Below, piece after piece: positions 8,169 to 15,236 of a stretch of 53,524 nt of DNA. Source of the stretch: Lysinibacillus halotolerans. Its GTDB lineage: Bacteria; Bacillota; Bacilli; Bacillales_A; Planococcaceae. A program made the position numbers and the translations under genes. The notes beneath the pieces were generated by a model. That model saw nothing but the letters and a program-made list of their open reading frames with translations. It searched no databases and was not told where the DNA came from. Location: assembly GCF_003711845.1 (NCBI RefSeq), contig NZ_RHLQ01000023.1, forward strand, positions 1-53,524, written 5' to 3'. Positions within the stretch are counted from its first letter, which is position 1. Each line of letters starts with the position of its first letter.

Positions 8169-9452
8169 TTGCAAGCAGAAGTTTATGAACAGTTTTTTAT
8201 CAATTCATCGACACCCTATTCCTGTCATAAAATTTTATTTGATGGAAACGGAATCCCTTTTGATTTTGAATTTATAGCCATTAACAAAGCTTATGAAGAG
8301 CTAATGGATATAAAGGGCGAAAATATATTACATAAGCGGTTTTACGAAGTTTTTCCTAATAGTTGGGAAGATAATGAGAAATGGGAAAGGTTTCTCGATG
8401 ATACCATTCGCAATCAAAAACCTTCCCAAATAGATATTAGGAGAGCAAATGTCCCGAAATGGGTTCGAATCATCTCCTTCCCACTAAATAATGATTTGTA
8501 CGGTTGTATTTATTTTGATGTTACTAAAGAGTATTTACAAGATAATGAGATTGAAGGTTTTTTAAAGGTGAATATTGATCTACTTTCTGTTATGGATATA
8601 CACGGCTACTATATAAGAGTTAATCAAGCTTATGAAAGAATTTTAGGATATAAAGCAGAAGAGATTGAAGGAAAAAGTTTTAAATTGTTAGTTCATGAGG
8701 AAGATATTCCTAAAACGAATCAAATTTTAGAACAGTTGAAAGATCAAAAGTTTATTTCGAGTTTTGTAAATCGCACCCGACATAAAGACGGAACTTACCG
8801 TTATTTAGAATGGCGTTCCGAAATAAACGGGAAATATATTTATAGTTCTGCTAGAGATATAACAGAGCATCGGAAATTAGAAAGAGAATTATGTGAAAAG
8901 AATAAAAACCTAGCTCGTTTAACAGAAGAATTGAAAGAAAAAAATAAAATATTAAAAAACCTTGCCATTACAGATGATTTGACGGGAGTTTATAATCGTC
9001 ATTTCTTAAACGAAAAAATTAAAATTAAAATGGACCAAGCAGATATTGAAAACCGTCCGATTTCAATGGTCATTGTTGATTTAGATTACTTTAAAAAGGT
9101 TAATGATACTTACGGGCATCCGGTTGGTGATGAGGTGCTAAAGTCAACAGGTAATCTTCTAAAACAACTGATTCGTTATTCGGATATGATTATTCGTCTC
9201 GGTGGGGAAGAATTTGTCATTATACTTCCTAATACAACGGTAGATGGAGCTTATAATATTGCAGAAAGAATCCGACAGAAAATCGAACAATATAATTATC
9301 CAGTTGCAGGCCGATTAACAGCGAGTTTAGGAGTCGCTCAAAAAAAACATTCGGAATCATTCGAAAGTTGGTATGAAAGAACTGATTCTGCCCTTTATCA
9401 AGCGAAGGAATCAAAACGAAATTGTGTAGCAAAAGCGACTATTCCTTCATAA
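8169..9452 (+). CDS. Diguanylate cyclase with two PAS-like domains
   Basis: The 427-residue protein would make cyclic di-GMP from two GTP. Two PAS-like domains (about residues 10-110 and 120-240) and a short coiled coil precede a GGDEF domain. The catalytic motif is GGEEF (345-349), and RYSD (336-339) lies five residues before it, as required of an inhibitory I-site. The domain order suggests a cytoplasmic sensor; no membrane helix is seen. I chose TTG 8169 because GGGAGGTG (8155-8162) precedes it; the ATG at 8085 has no ribosome site and would add an unconserved tail. The adjacent gene is a YkuI-like EAL protein. Confidence 0.88.
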   Translation: MQAEVYEQFFINSSTPYSCHKILFDGNGIPFDFEFIAINKAYEELMDIKGENILHKRFYEVFPNSWEDNEKWERFLDDTIRNQKPSQIDIRRANVPKWVRIISFPLNNDLYGCIYFDVTKEYLQDNEIEGFLKVNIDLLSVMDIHGYYIRVNQAYERILGYKAEEIEGKSFKLLVHEEDIPKTNQILEQLKDQKFISSFVNRTRHKDGTYRYLEWRSEINGKYIYSSARDITEHRKLERELCEKNKNLARLTEELKEKNKILKNLAITDDLTGVYNRHFLNEKIKIKMDQADIENRPISMVIVDLDYFKKVNDTYGHPVGDEVLKSTGNLLKQLIRYSDMIIRLGGEEFVIILPNTTVDGAYNIAERIRQKIEQYNYPVAGRLTASLGVAQKKHSESFESWYERTDSALYQAKESKRNCVAKATIPS

Positions 9453-9515
9453 TCTAATAAAGAAAACATTCCCATTGTTATTCACTATTACTACGTGTTT
9501 TGAAATCACCTTTTA

Positions 9516-9549
9516 AAGAATACACTAAAATAAGTGTGTTCTTTTTTTA
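9516..9549 (+). terminator. Terminator between the GGDEF and EAL genes
   Basis: GAATACACT (9518-9526) pairs with AGTGTGTTC (9533-9541), followed by seven T. The EAL gene must therefore have its own promoter downstream. Confidence 0.88.
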
Positions 9550-9644
9550 TTTTCCTTTTCTCGATGTCAGCTTTTTTAACATCTGTTTTTGTGTATAATG
9601 GATGTAAGTGGTGTGTTATTAATTTTTTTTTGGGGGTTTTGCGG

Positions 9645-10856
9645 ATGGATGTTCTTGATATACTAGAAAGATTAGACGAAATGAGCGTCTTATTTGAACC
9701 AATCTATAGCGCTGACGAGCATGTAATCGTAGCGTATGAAGTAATAGGGGAATTTACCGACGGGGAAGAAATGTTTAACATTGTAGACTTTACATATGAT
9801 GAATCAATACCTATAGATATTCGGAATGAAGTAGAGCGTTATTTAATAAAAAAAGCGATGGAAATAGCAAAGGAAGAAGTTATGTCAAGCCAAGTAAGTC
9901 TCTACCTTCCTTGCAACCCAAATTTACTAATGGAGGATTTTGGTGATGGTTATTTTCAACTGTTAAAAGAAGAGATGGATGAAAGTTTATTACCATATAT
10001 TTATTTAGTTATCCCGGAACATAAATTTAACGGTGAATTTGAGCAATTACAACATCCGATTCGCTATATAAAAACTTACGGGGTGAAAGTGGCGTTAGAT
10101 AATATTGGCTCAGACAGTAATTTAGATCAAATTCTCATGTTAGAGCCGGCCGTATTAAAAATAAATGTAAGTCAATTAAACTACAATGTATGGGGTGCCC
10201 AAAACCATGTTTTTACGACGATTCAATCATTAGCTGTTAAAATTGGTGCAACACTTATGTTTGATAATATCCAAACGGACTATCAATTGCATCATGCTTG
10301 GAAAAACGGCGCACGTTATTTTAAAGGAGTTTATTTACAACAACCTTCTAATCAATTTCTTTCAAAGGATACATTGAAGGAAAAATTTCGCAATGAATGT
10401 AAACAATTTATTTCTACAGAAAAAAGACTGTTAGAAGTAAAATATGAGGAAATGAAGAAGTTACAAAAAACAATTGCGAACATTGTTGAGTATACAAAAC
10501 CAGATGGTAAAGATGTTGATAAACTTTTACAATTAGCAAAACAATTAGAAAACTATGCCTTCCGGTTTTATATTTGCAATGAAGAGGGATTCCAAATATC
10601 CCCTAATATCGTTCGCAAAAATGGCAATTGGAACGTAGAGGAACAGGCAATCGGTAAAAACTGGAGTTGGCGTCCGTATTTTCTATTTAATATTATTAAG
10701 CTACGGAATGATGTGAAAGGTGAGCTTTCGGACATCTATAGTGATATAGCAACGGGTGAACTTACTCGTACTTATTCGATGGCATTAAATGAACACGAAT
10801 ATTTATTTGTCGATTTGACATATGATTATCTTTACGAGCATAACATTGTAAATTAA
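9645..10856 (+). CDS. ykuI: YkuI-like EAL-domain protein, possibly a c-di-GMP sensor
   Basis: The 403-residue protein has an N-terminal EAL fold (about 1-260) and a C-terminal PAS/Cache-like ligand domain (NWSWRPYF, SDIYSDIATGE), the layout of B. subtilis YkuI. The EAL site is degenerate: YEVIGE replaces the EAL motif, LDNIG replaces the DDFG motif, and the region expected to carry a late catalytic Glu reads LMFDNIQ. I therefore infer weak or absent phosphodiesterase activity and a binding role. The start ATG 9645 has only GGGGG as ribosome site; frames further upstream run through the preceding terminator. It neighbours a diguanylate cyclase gene, suggesting shared signalling. Confidence 0.82.
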   Translation: MDVLDILERLDEMSVLFEPIYSADEHVIVAYEVIGEFTDGEEMFNIVDFTYDESIPIDIRNEVERYLIKKAMEIAKEEVMSSQVSLYLPCNPNLLMEDFGDGYFQLLKEEMDESLLPYIYLVIPEHKFNGEFEQLQHPIRYIKTYGVKVALDNIGSDSNLDQILMLEPAVLKINVSQLNYNVWGAQNHVFTTIQSLAVKIGATLMFDNIQTDYQLHHAWKNGARYFKGVYLQQPSNQFLSKDTLKEKFRNECKQFISTEKRLLEVKYEEMKKLQKTIANIVEYTKPDGKDVDKLLQLAKQLENYAFRFYICNEEGFQISPNIVRKNGNWNVEEQAIGKNWSWRPYFLFNIIKLRNDVKGELSDIYSDIATGELTRTYSMALNEHEYLFVDLTYDYLYEHNIVN

Positions 10857-10860
10857 CGAG

Positions 10861-10903
10861 TTCCTATTCGTATGTTTCGGCATATGAATAGGAATTTTTA
10901 TTT
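10861..10903 (+). terminator. Terminator after the EAL gene
   Basis: TTCCTATTCGTATG (10861-10874) and CATATGAATAGGAA (10881-10894) form a 14-bp stem, followed by TTTTTATTT. Confidence 0.88.
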
Positions 10904-10913
10904 AATAGAGATG

Positions 10914-10942
10914 TTATGATGAGACTAATAGAAACATAAAAT
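10914..10942 (+). promoter_or_regulatory. Possible mother-cell (SigE-like) promoter of sleL
   Basis: CATAAAAT (10935-10942) resembles the SigE -10 CATACAAT, with TTATGAT (10914-10920) 14 bp upstream as a weak -35. B. subtilis yaaH is expressed in the mother cell, which makes this plausible. The -35 match is poor. Confidence 0.3.
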
Positions 10943-10983
10943 ATTAGGTGTAATTACCATGAACGATAAAGGGAGGAAACAAG

Positions 10984-12282
10984 ATTCAAATACATGTTGT
11001 CCAGCCGGGTCAATCGTTATGGGGAATCGCACAAGCTTATAACTCTACTACGCAAAATATTATCGAAGCAAATCAAATTGAAGACCCAGAACGTTTAGTC
11101 GTCGGTCAAGCGTTAGTTATTCCGATTTATGGCAGCTTTTATTGGGTGCAACAAGGCGATACATTGTACGCTATTTCTCAAAGGTTCGGTTTAAGTGTCG
11201 AAACCCTGGCGCAAGTCAATGGAATTAATGTCAATACACCTTTATATGTTGGCATGCGATTATATGTTCCGCCAATGCAAAAGCGAGATGCAGAGGTAAA
11301 TATTTATATTGAACCAACGGGTGAATCGATTAGTGAGGAATTGTTAACGGAAGCAAGAAATGTAGTACCATACTTAACATACTTAGCTCCCTTTAGCTTT
11401 GAGGCTAGAAGAGATGGTAGCCTTGATCCCATTCCTACTGAAGGACTTCCTGACATTGCAGAAGCGGGTAATGCTTCGTTAATGATGGTTGTATCGAATT
11501 TAGAAAATGGTCAATTTAGCGGTGAGTTAGGAAGGGCCATTTTACAAAGTACGGCAGTTCAAGAAGTGCTATTAGAAAACATCGTCGATGAAGCAAGAAG
11601 AATTGGCCGTGTTACAGATATTCATTTTGATTTCGAATTTTTACCTGCGGATCAAAGGGAAGCGTATAACAATTTTTTAAGAAGGGCAGCAGATTATTTA
11701 CATGGGGAAGGCTTTTTAATATCGACAGCCTTGGCACCGAAAACGAGTGCGGAACAGGCCGGACAATGGTATGAAGCTCATGATTATAGAGCCCATGGGG
11801 AAATTGTTGATTTTGTTGTACTCATGACCTATGAATGGGGTTATTCTGGCGGTCCACCTATGGCAGTGTCACCTATTAATGAAGTGGAACGAGTCATAAA
11901 TTATGCCTTAACAGAAATGCCAGCGAATAAAATTATGATGGGTCAAAATTTATATGGATATGACTGGACTCTTCCGTTTGTAGAAGGTGGGGAATACGCA
12001 CGGGCAGTTAGTCCACAAAGAGCGGTGGAGTTAGCGAGAGATTATAATGTTACCATTCAATTTGATTATACAGCCCAAGCTCCCCATTTTAATTATGTGG
12101 ACGAAGAAGGTAATGCCCATAAAGTGTGGTTTGAAGATGCTAGATCGATTCAAGCGAAGTTTAATTTAATGAAACGGCTAAACTTAAGGGGAATAAGTTA
12201 CTGGAAATTAGATTTTGCTTTCCCACAAAATTGGTTACTTATTGAAGAAAATTTCAATGTTGTAAAAAGACAAACGGAATAA
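10984..12282 (+). CDS. sleL: SleL/YaaH spore cortex N-acetylglucosaminidase, apparent ATT start
   Basis: The 432-residue protein has two N-terminal LysM domains (HVVQPGQSLWGIAQAY and YWVQQGDTLYAISQRF) and a GH18 domain with the catalytic DIHFDFEF motif and the conserved EWGYSGGPP and SYWKLDFAFPQNW stretches. In Bacillus this enzyme degrades cortex fragments during germination and sits in the spore coat/cortex layer. Its length matches YaaH (about 427). No ATG, GTG or TTG exists in frame between TGA 10960 and the first LysM; ATT at 10984 lies 7 bases after GGGAGG (10971-10976) and gives the family N-terminus. The GTG at 11146 would delete the first LysM. Confidence 0.88.
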   Translation: MQIHVVQPGQSLWGIAQAYNSTTQNIIEANQIEDPERLVVGQALVIPIYGSFYWVQQGDTLYAISQRFGLSVETLAQVNGINVNTPLYVGMRLYVPPMQKRDAEVNIYIEPTGESISEELLTEARNVVPYLTYLAPFSFEARRDGSLDPIPTEGLPDIAEAGNASLMMVVSNLENGQFSGELGRAILQSTAVQEVLLENIVDEARRIGRVTDIHFDFEFLPADQREAYNNFLRRAADYLHGEGFLISTALAPKTSAEQAGQWYEAHDYRAHGEIVDFVVLMTYEWGYSGGPPMAVSPINEVERVINYALTEMPANKIMMGQNLYGYDWTLPFVEGGEYARAVSPQRAVELARDYNVTIQFDYTAQAPHFNYVDEEGNAHKVWFEDARSIQAKFNLMKRLNLRGISYWKLDFAFPQNWLLIEENFNVVKRQTE

Positions 12283-12318
12283 ATTTTTCAAATAGATAAA
12301 TGAAATATGATTATTTTG

Positions 12319-12353
12319 AGCAGTCTTAAGTAAAAAGACTGCTTATTATTTTG
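12319..12353 (+). terminator. Terminator after sleL
   Basis: AGCAGTCTT (12319-12327) pairs with AAGACTGCT (12335-12343), followed by TATTATTTTG. Confidence 0.75.
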
Positions 12354-12443
12354 TTTGGGGGCTTGTCATAAGTAATTACTTAATGACATTCCTTTTTTTA
12401 TGGAAAAATAATGGACATTTTAGATACCTTTCGAATAAAATGA

Positions 12444-12467
12444 ATATATGAATATATAATCATATAT
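12444..12467. promoter_or_regulatory. Probable CzrA operator upstream of czrA
   Basis: ATATATGA (12444-12451) and TCATATAT (12460-12467) form a dyad. It also contains TGAA-N6-ATCA, one base away from the TGAA-N6-TTCA core of ArsR/SmtB metal sensors, and overlaps a -10 TATAAT (12455-12460). It lies 18 bp before the czrA ATG, so zinc-free CzrA would block its own promoter. Confidence 0.6.
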
Positions 12468-12484
12468 AAGGAGATGGGAATCCA

Positions 12485-12799
12485 ATGGGAGATATAGTAA
12501 ATCATCCTCAAGAGTTAGATGAAGAAACATTATTTCTTGTTTCACAAACATTTAAGGCATTAAGCGATCCTACTCGTATTCGCATTTTAAATCTTTTATT
12601 TACAAGGGAATATTCGGTTAATGAAATCGCTGACGCTTTAAATTTAAGACAGTCAACGGTATCCCATCAATTACGTTTTTTAAAAAATTTACGATTAGTA
12701 AAATATCGTAGAGAAGGTACAACTTTATATTATTCTTATGACGATGAGCATGTAATGGATATGTTAAAGCAAACAATTGAGCATTCTATTCATAGTTAG
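12485..12799 (+). CDS. czrA: ArsR/SmtB zinc-responsive repressor (CzrA)
   Basis: This is a 104-residue winged-helix metal sensor. The recognition helix reads [15 protein letters not shown]. The C-terminal alpha-5 zinc site is complete: Asp87, His89, His100 and His103, with exactly the spacing (0, +2, +13, +16) of Staphylococcus aureus CzrA (Asp84, His86, His97, His100). There is no alpha-3 CxC motif, arguing against arsenic or cadmium sensing. It sits 65 bp ahead of czcD on the same strand, and the operator upstream fits one zinc-derepressed operon. AAGGAG precedes the ATG. Confidence 0.92.
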   Translation: MGDIVNHPQELDEETLFLVSQTFKALSDPTRIRILNLLFTREYSVNEIADALNLRQSTVSHQLRFLKNLRLVKYRREGTTLYYSYDDEHVMDMLKQTIEHSIHS

Positions 12800-12864
12800 A
12801 ACGATTTTCTTGTAAGTAGGACCAATAAATCTTTTTTACTCAATAAATTAAAGGAGGCATTCCA

Positions 12865-13818
12865 TTGGGACACGGACATGATCATGCGCACCATCATCAT
12901 ACCCATGGTGCAAATAAAAAAACGTTAACAATTGGGTTTGTCATTATAACAGCGTTTATGCTTATAGAAGTAATCGGGGGAGTAGTAACAAATAGTTTGG
13001 CTTTGCTTTCTGACGCTGGTCATATGTTAAGTGATGCTGTTTCTTTAGGAATAGGAGCACTTGCCTTTAAATTTGGCGAAAAAGTGGCTAGTTACAGTAA
13101 AACATATGGGTATAAACGGATGGAAATATTAGCTGCCGTTTTAAACGGTGTAGCCTTAATTTTTATTTCACTATTAATTATTTATGAAGCGATTCAACGT
13201 TTTTCTAATCCACCAACTGTGGCATCGTCAGGGATGCTCATTATTGCGATTATTGGTTTGCTAGTAAATATTCTTGTTGCTTGGATATTACTGCGCGGTG
13301 GTGATACAAAGGAAAATTTAAATATACGTGCCGCCTTTTTACACGTTATTGGTGATATGTTAGGTTCTGTTGGAGCTATTATTGCTGCATTAGTGATTAT
13401 GTTATTTGATTGGGGATGGGCAGACCCTCTTGCTAGTGTGATCGTTGCAATAATCGTCCTTATAAGCGGCTATAGAGTTACGAAGGATTCTGTCCATGTT
13501 TTAATGGAAGGTGCGCCGAGTAATATCGAAATGGAACAGATTATTAAAGTGTTTAAAAGTAAACCAGGTATATTAGATATCCATGATTTACACGTCTGGT
13601 GTATTACAAGTGGACAAAATGCACTATCTTGTCATGCGGTAGTTGATGGGACGATGACTCTTTCAGAAAGTCAAAGTTTGCTAAAAACTATTGAACACGA
13701 TTTAGCCCACTTAGGAATCGGCCACATTACTGTGCAAATTGAAGATGAAAAACACGCCCACGACAATTCGATTCTTTGTTGTCAAAATGAACACGAGATA
13801 ATCCATCATCACCATTAA
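12865..13818 (+). CDS. czcD: Cation diffusion facilitator (zinc exporter CzcD)
   Basis: The 317-residue membrane protein exports Zn2+ (possibly Cd2+, Co2+) in exchange for protons or K+. A His-rich N-terminus (GHGHDHAHHHHTHG) and a C-terminal HEIIHHHH flank six helices. The transport-site pairs are HMLSD (SDAGHMLSDAV, helix 2) and HVIGDMLG (helix 5). The cytoplasmic C-terminal domain (HDLHVWCITSG, LSCHAV) is standard for the family. The start is TTG 12865, 7 bases after AAGGAGG. It directly follows czrA, as expected for a zinc-inducible efflux operon. Confidence 0.93.
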   Translation: MGHGHDHAHHHHTHGANKKTLTIGFVIITAFMLIEVIGGVVTNSLALLSDAGHMLSDAVSLGIGALAFKFGEKVASYSKTYGYKRMEILAAVLNGVALIFISLLIIYEAIQRFSNPPTVASSGMLIIAIIGLLVNILVAWILLRGGDTKENLNIRAAFLHVIGDMLGSVGAIIAALVIMLFDWGWADPLASVIVAIIVLISGYRVTKDSVHVLMEGAPSNIEMEQIIKVFKSKPGILDIHDLHVWCITSGQNALSCHAVVDGTMTLSESQSLLKTIEHDLAHLGIGHITVQIEDEKHAHDNSILCCQNEHEIIHHHH

Positions 13819-13820
13819 TT

Positions 13821-13860
13821 AAGTAGGGGAACTCTTAAGAAAGAGGACTCCTACTTTTTC
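13821..13860 (+). terminator. Terminator after czcD
   Basis: AAGTAGG...CTCTT and AAGAG...CCTACTT form an imperfect long stem with a few mismatches, followed by TTTTC. Confidence 0.7.
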
Positions 13861-13902
13861 TCTGTCATCCTAAACTTATAGCTTTTATAAAGGATGGATA
13901 AA

Positions 13903-14415
13903 ATGAGTGTACATAATACGAGTTTAAGGGTGAATGGATTGGAAAAGAGAAAAAATCTTTATGATGAACCTTTTAATTTTTGGTCAGGCATTTTCTTTGG
14001 ATTAGGAATGGTCGCCTTTATCGATGAAGCGGTTTTCCATCAATTATTACATTGGCATCACTTTTACGATTTATCTACAACGAGTGTTGGGTTAATATCT
14101 GATGGGATTTTTCATGCGTTTAGTTGGTTTGCAACGGTTGTGGCCCTTTTTATGGTAGCGGATTTACGGAAAAGAAAAGTATGGAATTTTAAAAGATGGA
14201 TGGGTTCCGTATACGTAGGGGCGGGTACATTTAATCTATACGATGGCATTATTCAACATAAAATTATGCGAATTCATCAAATCCGATATCATGTTGAAAT
14301 CTTTTACTATGATGTTGTATGGAATGTATTAGCCGCTCTAATGATTATCGTCGGACTCATTTTACTAAAAAAGAAAAAGACACTTGCTCCGTTAAAGAAG
14401 ATAGGTGATGTGTAA
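13903..14415 (+). CDS. DUF2243 membrane protein
   Basis: This is a 170-residue protein with four predicted helices. His-rich membrane-edge motifs (DEAVFHQLLHWHHFYD, SDGIFHAFSWF, NLYDGIIQHKIMRIHQIR) are characteristic of DUF2243. The biochemical role is unknown; the conserved His and Asp residues suggest metal or heme binding, which is inference. I prefer ATG 13903 because AAAGGATGG sits 5 bases before it; ATG 13894 lies inside that site. Its TAA overlaps the ATG of ctaG by one base (TAATG), so the two are translationally coupled and probably work together in cytochrome oxidase maturation. Confidence 0.82.
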   Translation: MSVHNTSLRVNGLEKRKNLYDEPFNFWSGIFFGLGMVAFIDEAVFHQLLHWHHFYDLSTTSVGLISDGIFHAFSWFATVVALFMVADLRKRKVWNFKRWMGSVYVGAGTFNLYDGIIQHKIMRIHQIRYHVEIFYYDVVWNVLAALMIIVGLILLKKKKTLAPLKKIGDV

Positions 14416-15224
14416 TGCATCATCATGGTGCGTTTCATGAAACGGGTTCTAGTTTTGATTGGTTATTCCTTTGCATTCCCTTTGTTTTGCTTATCATTTT
14501 CTATATCGTTGCTGTTATTTATTCCAATAAAAAATACAGAAAGTGGCCAGCCTATCGTACCCTTTGTTGGATTGCGGGTGTAAGTGGCATTGCTTTAGCG
14601 TGTATAGGGCCCATTGCCGAGAAAGCCCACACAAGTTTTCAAGCCCATATGTTTACCCATTTGCTCCTCGGTATGTTAGGTCCACTACTATTAGTATTCG
14701 CATCACCAATGAGACTTGTTTTAAGAACAGCACCAGTAAAAATAGCAAGGGTAATAACGAAGTTTTTAAAAAGTCGATATGTCCAATGGATTACCCATCC
14801 CATTTTAGCAACAGTTTTAAACGTAGGTGGACTTTGGGTTTTATATACAACGGGACTATATGCAGCTATGCATTCAATATTTCTACTTTATGTGCTAGTC
14901 CATCTACATGTTTTTTTAGCGGGGTATGTTTTTACTGTTTCAATGATTTACATTGATCCAACACCCCATCGTACAAGTTTTTATTTACGTTCTACGATGT
15001 TAATACTTGCAATGGCCGCCCATAGTATATTATCGAAATGGATTTATGCCCATCCGCCAGCAGGAGTGGAAACGATGGATGCACAGGTAGGCGGGATGTT
15101 CATGTACTATGGAGGAGACGCTATAGATTTAATCATTGTCATTGTTTTATGTTCCCAATATTTTAGAGGTCGTATAGGGAAGGAAATAAATACAAACATT
15201 AACTTAAAAACCTCCATCAAGTGA
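14415..15224 (+). CDS. ctaG: CtaG-type cytochrome c oxidase assembly factor
   Basis: The 269-residue polytopic membrane protein belongs to the caa3_CtaG family, needed for assembly (probably copper delivery) of caa3-type cytochrome oxidase. It begins MHHHG and has about seven helices with the family's conserved His residues (FQAHMFTHLLLGMLGPL, HLHVFLAGYVF, DPTPHR, AMAAHSILSKW). The start overlaps the DUF2243 stop, with AGGTGATG as ribosome site. Its last codons and TGA lie inside the hairpin shared with convergent ligD. The metal-linked neighbours (czrA-czcD) are separated by a terminator, so a functional link to zinc is not implied. Confidence 0.88.
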   Translation: MHHHGAFHETGSSFDWLFLCIPFVLLIIFYIVAVIYSNKKYRKWPAYRTLCWIAGVSGIALACIGPIAEKAHTSFQAHMFTHLLLGMLGPLLLVFASPMRLVLRTAPVKIARVITKFLKSRYVQWITHPILATVLNVGGLWVLYTTGLYAAMHSIFLLYVLVHLHVFLAGYVFTVSMIYIDPTPHRTSFYLRSTMLILAMAAHSILSKWIYAHPPAGVETMDAQVGGMFMYYGGDAIDLIIVIVLCSQYFRGRIGKEINTNINLKTSIK

Positions 15225-15236
15225 TGGAGGTTTATT
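15208..15236. terminator. Bidirectional terminator covering the ctaG stop and reaching the ligD stop
   Basis: AAACCTCCATC (15208-15217) pairs with GATGGAGGTTT (15223-15233) around AAGT. A short T-rich tail (TTTATTTCTTTTT) follows on the plus strand, and an A-run precedes it. The ctaG TGA (15222-15224) lies inside it and the ligD TAA (15232-15234 reversed) at its edge. Confidence 0.8.

Noticed and set aside
9534-9644. N-terminal extension of the EAL protein
   Set aside because: The frame is open back to 9534, but that would start inside the terminator of the preceding gene and add a hydrophobic segment absent from YkuI.
14543-14956. 137-codon frame within ctaG
   Set aside because: It overlaps the conserved ctaG frame in another phase, without a ribosome site or recognisable domain.
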